The position numbers and the translations under genes are program-made. Below the pieces are notes generated by a model that saw only the letters and a program-made list of their open reading frames with translations, did no database searches and was not told the DNA's origin. DNA of 15,858 nucleotides from an uncultured Ruminococcus sp. (GTDB taxonomy: Bacteria; Bacillota; Clostridia; Oscillospirales; CAG-272). The stretch is taken from positions 1-15,858 of the forward strand of contig CADCPG010000050.1 of assembly GCA_902803255.1 (NCBI GenBank), given 5' to 3'. Positions 5,825 through 11,929 of this stretch are shown here, piece by piece (within the stretch, counting starts at the first letter, position 1; every line of letters begins with the position of its first letter).

Positions 5825-8542
5825 TCACTTTCCGAGCTTTCTCTGAATGAGTTTTGTTAGTTCCATGATCGGGATGATCAGGATCGCGAGCCCGACCGCG
5901 GTGAAGAATTCGGTCGCGCTGATATGCGTGAACCCGAAGGCTCCGCTGAGGAACGGGGTGTAAATGACGGCGACCGTCATGATCAGCGACGCCGCCAGAG
6001 AGGCCCACAGCCACCTGTTCTGGTTCTTCATCGTGAAGATCGAGGCTCTGCGCGAGCGCATGTTGAACGAGTGGAACATCTCCACGAGAGAGAGCGTGAG
6101 GAAGGCCATCGTGGTCCCGTCGGCGCTGTTCTGGATCTGAAACGTTCCGGTCTCGAGGAAATCGCCGATGAAATAGGAGACAAGCGTGATGACAGTGACT
6201 ATCGCGCCCTGGAAGAAGATGTCAAACCCCATGCCGCCGGCGAAGATGCCTTCGTTCGCCTTGCGGGGCTTGCGCTTCATGATGTCGGCTTCGGGCTTTT
6301 CCAGTCCGAGCGAGAGGGCGGGGAAGCAGTCGGTGATGAGGTTGATCCAGAGCAGGTGCACCGGCTGAAGGATCTGGAATCCGAGCAGCGTCGCGAAGAA
6401 GATCGTGAGCACCTCCGCGAGGTTCGACGACAGCAGGAACTGTATCGCCTTGCGGATGTTGTCGTAGACTCTGCGTCCCTCCTCGACGGCAGCGACGATC
6501 GTCGCGAAGTTGTCGTCGGCCAGCACCATGTCGGCGACGTTCTTCGTGACGTCGGTGCCGGTGATGCCCATGCCGACGCCTATGTCGGCGGTCTTGATCG
6601 ACGGAGCGTCGTTGACTCCGTCTCCGGTCATGGCGGTGATGTATCCGCGAGTGCGCCAGGCGTTCACTATCCTCGACTTGTGCTCGGGCTGAACGCGGGC
6701 GTATACCGAGTATTTTTCGATGTCCCGGATCAGGTCTTCGTCGGAGATCTCGTCGAGCTGGGCTCCGGTGATCGCCAGCTGGCCCTCTTCAAGGATCCCC
6801 AGCTGTCTCGCGATCGCCGAGGCGGTGGCCTTGTGGTCTCCGGTGATCATCACCGGCCGGATGCCGGCGCTCCTGCATTCCTCGATTGCCGCGGTGACCT
6901 CGGGTCTGACGGGGTCGATCATGCCCACGAGGCCGAGGAACACGAGGTCGTTCTCGATCGAAGGGTCGTACGACCCGGGTTCGGCGTCGTAGAGCCTAAA
7001 GCCGGCCGCGAGCACTCTGAGCGCCCTGTCAGCGAGGCCGGTGTTGGCGTCGGCGACGGCCGTCCTGTCCCCGTCGGTCATGGGAAGGGTCTTTCCGTCC
7101 TTAAGTATATATGCGCAGCGTCCGAGGACGACGTCCGGGGCGCCCGTGGTGTGCTGTACGATCTTTCCGTCAGGGCGGCGGTGGACGGTGGTCATGAGCT
7201 TGCGCCCCGAATCGAAGGGGATCTCGCCGACGCGGGGCTGTTCGGCCTCAAGCCGGTATTTGGGAAGTCCGAGCTTCGCGGCGTAGTCGACGACCGCGGT
7301 CTGGGTCGGGTCGCCTACCGATGCGGTCTCGCCCTCCCTGAGCTTCGCGTCGGTGCAGAGCGAGAGCGATTCGGCGAGGAGTTTTTCGTCGCTGCCGTAG
7401 AAGTCGACGACGGTCATGCGGTTCTGCGTGAGCGTGCCGGTCTTGTCAGAGCAGATGACCTGCGTGCAGCCGAGCGTCTCGACCGCGGTGAGCTTCCTTA
7501 TCACGGCGTTGCGCTTCGACATCCTGGTCACGCCGATCGAGAGCACTATCGTCACGACGGCCGCCAGTCCTTCGGGTATCGCCGCGACGGCCAGGGATAC
7601 GGCCACCATCAGCGAGCTCAGCGCGACGTCGAAGAATCTCACGCCGTCTGTGGGGCTGATGACGAAGTTGCGGAGCAGCTGCACCGCGAAGATCACGCCG
7701 CAGATGCCGAGAACGAGCCAGGTGAGTATCTTGCTGAGCTGGTTGAGCTTGATCTGGAGGGGGGTGTCCTCGTTCTTCGCGAGCGTGAGGGCGTTCGCGA
7801 TCTTGCCCATCTCGGTGTTCATGCCGGTGGCGGTGACGACAGCCTTCCCGCGTCCGTAGGCGACGGTCGAGCCCATGTAGACCATGTTCTTGCGGTCGCC
7901 GAGCGGGACCTCGCCGTTGTCGGCGGGGAGCAGCTTGTCGCTGCGCTTGGTCACGGGGACCGATTCGCCGGTCAGCGCGGCCTCCTCGACCTTCAGGCTG
8001 AAGCAGTCGATGATGCGGCAGTCGGCCGGGACGGCGTCGCCGGCTTCGAGAGATACTACGTCGCCGGGAACGAGCTCCTCGCTCTTTACGATGCAGAGCT
8101 CGCCGCCGCGTATGACCTTCGACGTTGCCGCGGACATCTCCTGCAGTGCTTCGATTGCGGCCTCCGCCTTGCTCTCCTGTACGACGCCGAGCACCGCGTT
8201 GACGATGACGACGAAGAGGATGATCACGGCGTCGCTCGGGAAGAAGTCGAACTTCCATCCGTGCTCCGCCAGCTCGGTCACCGTCGAGATCAGAGCCGCG
8301 ACGATGAGGATGATGATCATCGGATCCGAGAGTTCTGCGAAGAACTTTTTGATGAGCGAATCTTTTTTACCCTCGGCGAGCTTGTTGGGACCGTGTTCCG
8401 AAAGACGCTTCGCCGCCTCTTCGGGAGCCAGACCGTCCGGACTGCTCTTCTGCTCATCGATCACCGAGTCGACGGATAAGAGGTATTCCTTCCCCGATAC
8501 GGGGGCCTCTTTCTCCTCGTGTTTTGCTTTTGTTTTTTCCAA
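5825..8542 (-). CDS. P2-type cation-transporting ATPase, probable Mn2+/Ca2+ exporter
   Basis: Ion pump of the cytoplasmic membrane, 905 residues, SERCA/PMCA-like. Motifs in order: N-terminal cation-ATPase domain, actuator TGES (191-194), M4 'VAAIPEGL' with E324, phosphorylation site DKTGT with catalytic D366, MITGDH (565-570) and hinge GDGVND (640-645). M5 carries N707 and E710, M6 'NLITDCFPALSLG' carries N734, T737 and D738, and M8 has a Glu in 'LSLVEMFHSFN'. These match the ion-site residues of both calcium sites in SERCA. By sequence alone it would be called a Ca2+-ATPase, but the upstream yybP-ykoY riboswitch points to Mn2+; relatives with this leader (lactococcal YoaB, pneumococcal MgtA) handle Mn2+ and/or Ca2+. 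The start is TTG at 8542 with a perfect AGGAGGT 8 nt upstream. It is the first gene of the minus-strand block, 36 nt before ftsK. Confidence 0.93.
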   Translation of the reverse strand: MEKTKAKHEEKEAPVSGKEYLLSVDSVIDEQKSSPDGLAPEEAAKRLSEHGPNKLAEGKKDSLIKKFFAELSDPMIIILIVAALISTVTELAEHGWKFDFFPSDAVIILFVVIVNAVLGVVQESKAEAAIEALQEMSAATSKVIRGGELCIVKSEELVPGDVVSLEAGDAVPADCRIIDCFSLKVEEAALTGESVPVTKRSDKLLPADNGEVPLGDRKNMVYMGSTVAYGRGKAVVTATGMNTEMGKIANALTLAKNEDTPLQIKLNQLSKILTWLVLGICGVIFAVQLLRNFVISPTDGVRFFDVALSSLMVAVSLAVAAIPEGLAAVVTIVLSIGVTRMSKRNAVIRKLTAVETLGCTQVICSDKTGTLTQNRMTVVDFYGSDEKLLAESLSLCTDAKLREGETASVGDPTQTAVVDYAAKLGLPKYRLEAEQPRVGEIPFDSGRKLMTTVHRRPDGKIVQHTTGAPDVVLGRCAYILKDGKTLPMTDGDRTAVADANTGLADRALRVLAAGFRLYDAEPGSYDPSIENDLVFLGLVGMIDPVRPEVTAAIEECRSAGIRPVMITGDHKATASAIARQLGILEEGQLAITGAQLDEISDEDLIRDIEKYSVYARVQPEHKSRIVNAWRTRGYITAMTGDGVNDAPSIKTADIGVGMGITGTDVTKNVADMVLADDNFATIVAAVEEGRRVYDNIRKAIQFLLSSNLAEVLTIFFATLLGFQILQPVHLLWINLITDCFPALSLGLEKPEADIMKRKPRKANEGIFAGGMGFDIFFQGAIVTVITLVSYFIGDFLETGTFQIQNSADGTTMAFLTLSLVEMFHSFNMRSRRASIFTMKNQNRWLWASLAASLIMTVAVIYTPFLSGAFGFTHISATEFFTAVGLAILIIPIMELTKLIQRKLGK

Positions 8543-8545
8543 CTG

Positions 8546-8584
8546 AAAAAACCTCCTGCCCTGAAAATGTATCCGCGGCGGAGG
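8546..8584 (-). terminator. Shine-Dalgarno-containing hairpin followed by T6 (riboswitch expression platform)
   Basis: On the minus strand CCTCC (8584-8580) plus GCC (8579-8577) can pair with GGC (8560-8558) and GGAGG (8556-8552), with A8557 bulged and a 16-nt loop. Six T follow (8551-8546). GGAGG is the core of the ATPase Shine-Dalgarno (8557-8551). The hairpin could therefore hide the ribosome site, end transcription, or both. Stem stability is moderate because of the bulge and long loop. The pairing is seen in the sequence; the role is inferred. Confidence 0.55.
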
Positions 8585-8654
8585 AGAGTATGCCGATGTC
8601 GGCGGCGGCAGGGGAGACCGTACCGCCGGCGAAAAACACTTTCCCCGGCGCAGA

Positions 8655-8761
8655 TATAAGTCTTGTCACCGGCAGCGGTGCCGGGGGACCGACCATAAGC
8701 CCGGGCAGGCTTAGTGCTGTTGACCGGTCCCGCATATGAATATGCCGACTACTCCCCTATA
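8655..8761 (-). promoter_or_regulatory. yybP-ykoY manganese riboswitch aptamer
   Basis: The minus-strand leader has the hallmark GGGGAGTAG (8757-8749) near its 5' end and CAAGAC (8665-8660) near its 3' end. P1 pairs UAUAGG (8761-8756) with CUUAUA (8660-8655). Between them lie three helices: a hairpin with arms near 8745-8740 and 8737-8732, a long arm closed by GGACC (8730-8726) and GGUCC (8690-8686) with an inner AAGCC/GGCUU stem, and a hairpin with CCGGCA (8684-8679) and UGCCGG (8674-8669). This order matches the four-way-junction fold of the family, where the two conserved loops dock to form the Mn2+ site. It begins about 7 nt after the -10 box, as is usual, and precedes a P-type ATPase, a known target class. 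In this family Mn2+ binding normally raises expression of the exporter. Confidence 0.9.
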
Positions 8762-8768
8762 AAATAAT

Positions 8769-8797
8769 ATTATATCATATGCAAGGTAAAAAAGCAA
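8769..8797 (-). promoter_or_regulatory. Sigma-A-type promoter of the ATPase-ftsK-murC-hslO block
   Basis: On the minus strand the -35 is TTGCTT (8797-8792) and the -10 is a perfect TATAAT (8774-8769), separated by exactly 17 nt. The predicted start near 8762 coincides with the 5' edge of the riboswitch P1 helix. The -35 lies inside an inverted repeat, AAAAAAG (8788-8794) and CTTTTTT (8798-8804). Confidence 0.8.
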
Positions 8798-8908
8798 CTT
8801 TTTTATGGAATTGCTGTATTCCGCGCGATATTGTTCCGAAAGACAGAGAGGACTGCCGCTAAAACGGCCGGAAACCGGCTCATTCGGGGCAAAACGGCAA
8901 AAAAGCGC
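8798..8908. other. Centre of the divergent intergenic region
   Basis: This stretch separates the two divergent promoters. No gene with a ribosome site is seen. It contains a perfect palindrome-like hairpin GCCGG-AAA-CCGGC (8867-8879), about 30 nt upstream of the plus-strand -35, which could be an operator or chance in GC-rich DNA. Confidence 0.35.
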
Positions 8909-8937
8909 TTGAAAAGTTGAGGCTTTTGCTGTATTAT
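8909..8937 (+). promoter_or_regulatory. Probable promoter of the Gfo/Idh-isomerase-hydrolase-lipoprotein operon
   Basis: TTGAAA (8909-8914) and TATTAT (8932-8937) are separated by 17 nt; each matches five of six consensus bases. A second, weaker pair, TTGAGG (8917-8922) and TATACG (8940-8945), also with 17 nt, overlaps it. Transcription would start near 8944-8952. Confidence 0.65.
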
Positions 8938-8960
8938 ATTATACGGTGGAATAAAATACG

Positions 8961-8977
8961 GGGGTGCGATGCGCCCC
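8961..8977 (+). other. 5'-leader hairpin upstream of the oxidoreductase gene
   Basis: GGGGTGC (8961-8967) and GCGCCCC (8971-8977) can form a 7-bp stem (one G-U pair) with a 3-nt loop just after the predicted transcription start. It may protect the 5' end of the mRNA; no regulatory role is established. Confidence 0.4.
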
Positions 8978-8999
8978 ATGAAAAGAAGAGGAAAAGAAA

Positions 9000-10088
9000 A
9001 TGGCAGACAAAGACATCCTGAAGATCGGCATAATCGGCTGCGGAGGTATCGCTAACGGAAAGCACATGCCCGCGCTGTCGAAACTGCCGAACGTTAAAAT
9101 GACCGCATTCTGCGACATAATAGAGTCGAGGGCGCTGAAGGCCCGCGAGAAATACGGCGATCCGGACGCGCTTGTCACGACCGACTACCGCCGCGTCCTC
9201 GACGACCCGACGATAGACGTCGTTCACGTGCTGACGCCCAACCGCTGGCACTCCGGCATCACCGTCGACGCCCTCGAGGCCGGCAAGCACGTCATGTGCG
9301 AAAAGCCGATGGCCATAAACAGCGAGGAGGCCGAAAAGATGCTGAAGGCAGCCGAAAGGACGGGGAAGAAACTCACCTTCGGCTACCAGAGCCGCCAGCG
9401 TCCCGACGCCAGATACCTCAAGCAGGAAGTCGAAGCGGGAACTCTCGGCGACATCTATTTCGCCAAGGCCACCGCTCTCCGGCGCCGCGCCGTCCCCACA
9501 TGGGGCGTTTTCCTCGACGAATACGCCCAGGGCGGAGGTCCGCTGATCGACATCGGCACCCACGCTCTCGACCTTACCCTCTGGATGATGAACAACTACA
9601 AGCCGAAATACTGCGTCGGCACCACATACCACAAGCTCAACAGGCAGACCGAGCAGGGCAACGACTGGGGCAACTGGGATCCCGAAAAGTTCACCGTCGA
9701 GGACTCCGCCTTCGGATTCGTCGTCATGGAGAACGGAGCGACGATCATCCTCGAGTCCTCCTGGGCGCTCAACATCCTCGACGCCAGAGAGGCGGTCACG
9801 ACTCTCTGCGGCACCCTGGGCGGCGCCGACATGCTCGACGGCCTCCGCTTCAACGGCATCCGGAACAACCAGAAGTACATGTTCGTCCCGCAGCTCGAGG
9901 GCAAGGGCGCCGCGTTCTACAGCGCGTCGAAGCAGCCCAGCGCCGCCGACCTCGAGGCAAAACAGTGGATCGACGCCGTCATCAACGACGGGACGCCCTG
10001 CGTGACCCCGGTCCAGGCATTCACCGTCACCCGCATCCTCGAGGGCATCTACAGGTCCGCCGCATCGGGAGACATCTACAGATTCTGA
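9000..10088 (+). CDS. Gfo/Idh/MocA-family NAD(P)-dependent oxidoreductase
   Basis: Cytoplasmic dehydrogenase, 362 residues, normal for the family, which oxidises or reduces sugars, inositols or related alcohols. The N-terminal Rossmann fold has the dinucleotide motif GIIGCGGIANGKHMP (10-24). The family motif EKP with its lysine is at 101-103 ('CEKPMAIN'). The C-terminal domain has 'GGPLIDIGTHALDLTLWM' (179-196), where D184 and H188 are positions used for catalysis in relatives. The ATG at 9000 follows GAGGAAAAGAAA. It is the first gene after the plus-strand promoter and is followed 26 nt later by a TIM-barrel isomerase, a pairing common in inositol and unusual-sugar catabolism (IolG with IolE/IolI types). 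The exact substrate cannot be deduced. Confidence 0.92.
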   Translation: MADKDILKIGIIGCGGIANGKHMPALSKLPNVKMTAFCDIIESRALKAREKYGDPDALVTTDYRRVLDDPTIDVVHVLTPNRWHSGITVDALEAGKHVMCEKPMAINSEEAEKMLKAAERTGKKLTFGYQSRQRPDARYLKQEVEAGTLGDIYFAKATALRRRAVPTWGVFLDEYAQGGGPLIDIGTHALDLTLWMMNNYKPKYCVGTTYHKLNRQTEQGNDWGNWDPEKFTVEDSAFGFVVMENGATIILESSWALNILDAREAVTTLCGTLGGADMLDGLRFNGIRNNQKYMFVPQLEGKGAAFYSASKQPSAADLEAKQWIDAVINDGTPCVTPVQAFTVTRILEGIYRSAASGDIYRF

Positions 10089-10114
10089 CAGCAGGAAGAA
10101 AAGGAGAAGGATAA

Positions 10115-11083
10115 ATGAAACTCTGCGTTCTTGAAAACGTCTACGGAAACAAGACTCTCGAAGAGTCCCTGACCATACTGACCGGCCTCGGCGTGCACAC
10201 CGTCGAGATAGGAGCCGGCGGATATCCCGGCAAGGCCCACTGCGACCCCGCGAAGCTGCTCGCAGATCCCGCGGCGCTCGAGGCCTGGCTCGGCGTCTTC
10301 AAAAAGTTCGGCGTTGAGATCGCCGCACTGGCCTGCCACGGCAACCCGCTCCATCCCGACGCCGCCACCGCCGCCCGCTTCGACAGCGACTTCCGCGCCG
10401 CGATCCTGCTCGCCGAAAAGATCGGCATACGCACGATAGTCGGCTTCTCGGGCTGCCCGGGCGACAGCGAGGGCTCGAAATACCCGAACTGGGTCACCTG
10501 CCCCTGGCCCGACGACTACCTGAAGATCCTCGACTGGCAGTGGAACGAGAAGCTCATCCCCTACTGGAAGGATATGGCTGCCTTCGCGCTGGCGCACGGC
10601 GTCGACCGCATAGCCTTCGAGATGCATCCCGGATTCTGCGTGTACAACCCCGAGTCGCTGCTGAAGCTGCGCGCGGCCGTCGGTCCCGTCATCGGGGCCA
10701 ACCTCGACCCGTCGCACCTCATCTGGCAGGGAATGGATCCCGTCGCCGTGGCTCGCGAGCTCAAGGGAGCCATCTACCACGTGCACGCTAAGGACACCAA
10801 GGTCGACAAATACAACACCGCCCGCAACGGCGTCCTCGACACGAAGCACTACAGCGACGAGCTCGGCAGAGCCTGGGTGTTCAGGGCGGTCGGCTTCGGC
10901 AACGGCGAGAGCTACTGGAGAGACTTCATCTCCAACCTGCGCCTCTGCGGCTACGACGGAGTCCTCTCGATCGAGCACGAGGACAGCGTCATGACGAAGG
11001 ACGAGGGCCTGCGCAAAGCCGTCGAGTTCCTGGCTCCGATCGTCATGACCGAGGACAAGCCCCGCACGATGAGCTGGGCGTGA
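10115..11083 (+). CDS. Sugar phosphate isomerase/epimerase (xylose isomerase-like TIM barrel)
   Basis: A 322-residue TIM-barrel protein of the AP endonuclease 2/xylose isomerase-like family, whose members isomerise, epimerise or dehydrate sugars and cyclitols with a divalent metal. Expected metal ligands are visible: E169 and H171 in 'FEMHPG', D198 and H201 in 'NLDPSHL', H222 and H224 in 'YHVHAKD', and E287 in 'SIEHED'. The N-terminus lacks a signal peptide, so it is cytosolic. The ATG at 10115 has AAGGAGAAGG with GGAG 8 nt upstream. It sits between the oxidoreductase and the hydrolase on the same strand, so the first two products probably act on successive intermediates; a keto-sugar made by the dehydrogenase would be a natural substrate, but this is inference. 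Confidence 0.88.
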   Translation: MKLCVLENVYGNKTLEESLTILTGLGVHTVEIGAGGYPGKAHCDPAKLLADPAALEAWLGVFKKFGVEIAALACHGNPLHPDAATAARFDSDFRAAILLAEKIGIRTIVGFSGCPGDSEGSKYPNWVTCPWPDDYLKILDWQWNEKLIPYWKDMAAFALAHGVDRIAFEMHPGFCVYNPESLLKLRAAVGPVIGANLDPSHLIWQGMDPVAVARELKGAIYHVHAKDTKVDKYNTARNGVLDTKHYSDELGRAWVFRAVGFGNGESYWRDFISNLRLCGYDGVLSIEHEDSVMTKDEGLRKAVEFLAPIVMTEDKPRTMSWA

Positions 11084-11098
11084 TCCGGAGGCGTTTTT

Positions 11099-11929
11099 AT
11101 GCAGTATAAGACCGTAGGCATGAGCGACATCTATCCGGAGGTATCGCTCACATCGTACTGTCCCGATATGACGGCGGAACTGAAGCTCCCGCCGAGAAGG
11201 ACCGTCATCGTCTTCCCGGGCGGCGGATACCACTTCCTGTCCGACCGCGAGGCCGAACCGATAGTGTTCCAGTTCATGGCGGCCGGATTCAACGTGTTCC
11301 TGCTCCGCTACAGCGTGCATCCGAGAGTGCTCGGCTGGAATCCGCTGACCGAGGCGTCGAGAGCGGTGAAATACGTCCGCGAGCACGCGGCGGAATACAA
11401 CACCGACCCTGATCACATCTTCGTATGCGGCTTCTCGGCCGGCGGCCATCTCGCCGCATCTGCCGGGACGCTCTGGAACATCCCGGAGGTGAGGGAGGCT
11501 CTCGGCATCGACGGCGAAAAGGTCCCCGAGGGGATCAACAGACCGACCGGGACGATCCTCAGCTATCCCGTCATAACCGCCGGTCCATTCGCGCACAAGG
11601 GGTCGTTCAAAAACCTCTCCGGCCACGACGAACTCACCGACGAAGACATAGAGAAGTATTCGCTCGAGCTTCACGTCGACTCTTCGACGTCGCCGGCTTT
11701 CATGTGGCACACCTTCACCGACAAAACGGTCCCGGTGCAGAACAGCCTGCTCTACGCGTCGGCCCTCGCTGCCGCCGGAGTGCCGTTCGAGCTGCACATC
11801 TACCCGGAGGGACACCACGGACTCGCTCTCTGCAACGAATTCACCATGTCGGCGAATCAGGCGAACATCGTTCCGCACGCCGAAGGCTGGATCGGCCTGG
11901 CGATAAAGTGGGTCAGGGATTTCAAATGA
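11099..11929 (+). CDS. Alpha/beta-hydrolase, acetyl-esterase-like
   Basis: Serine hydrolase of 276 residues without a signal peptide, so probably cytosolic. The nucleophile elbow is GFSAGG with S113. The oxyanion-hole loop is 'FPGGGYHF' (39-46). The likely acid is D208 ('HTFTDKTVPVQNS') and the likely base H240 ('YPEGHHGL'). The pattern fits the BD-FAE/acetyl-xylan-esterase-like or hormone-sensitive-lipase-like groups often found in carbohydrate operons, where they remove acetyl or other acyl groups from imported sugars. GGAGG (11087-11091) lies 7 nt before the ATG, 15 nt after the isomerase stop. Its stop overlaps the next ATG as ATGA, so it is tightly coupled to the lipoprotein. A peptidase or carboxylesterase on another ester is not excluded. 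Confidence 0.88.
   Translation: MQYKTVGMSDIYPEVSLTSYCPDMTAELKLPPRRTVIVFPGGGYHFLSDREAEPIVFQFMAAGFNVFLLRYSVHPRVLGWNPLTEASRAVKYVREHAAEYNTDPDHIFVCGFSAGGHLAASAGTLWNIPEVREALGIDGEKVPEGINRPTGTILSYPVITAGPFAHKGSFKNLSGHDELTDEDIEKYSLELHVDSSTSPAFMWHTFTDKTVPVQNSLLYASALAAAGVPFELHIYPEGHHGLALCNEFTMSANQANIVPHAEGWIGLAIKWVRDFK

Noticed and set aside
5924..8479. 851-codon open frame on the plus strand opposite the ATPase, and similar long frames opposite ftsK, murC and the oxidoreductase-isomerase genes
   Set aside because: They are Arg/Asp/Val-rich antisense products of GC-rich codon bias with no recognisable domains, while the opposite strand encodes clear families.
8454..8735. Open reading frame of about 93 codons on the minus strand covering the riboswitch leader
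   Set aside because: It overlaps the structured leader and the ATPase N-terminus in another frame and has no recognisable protein family. The RNA structure explains this sequence better.
11425..11925. Long upstream extension of the lipoprotein frame (would give 807 residues)
   Set aside because: The extension lies inside the hydrolase gene in another frame, is Arg-rich like a GC-frame shadow, and would bury the lipoprotein signal peptide inside the protein.
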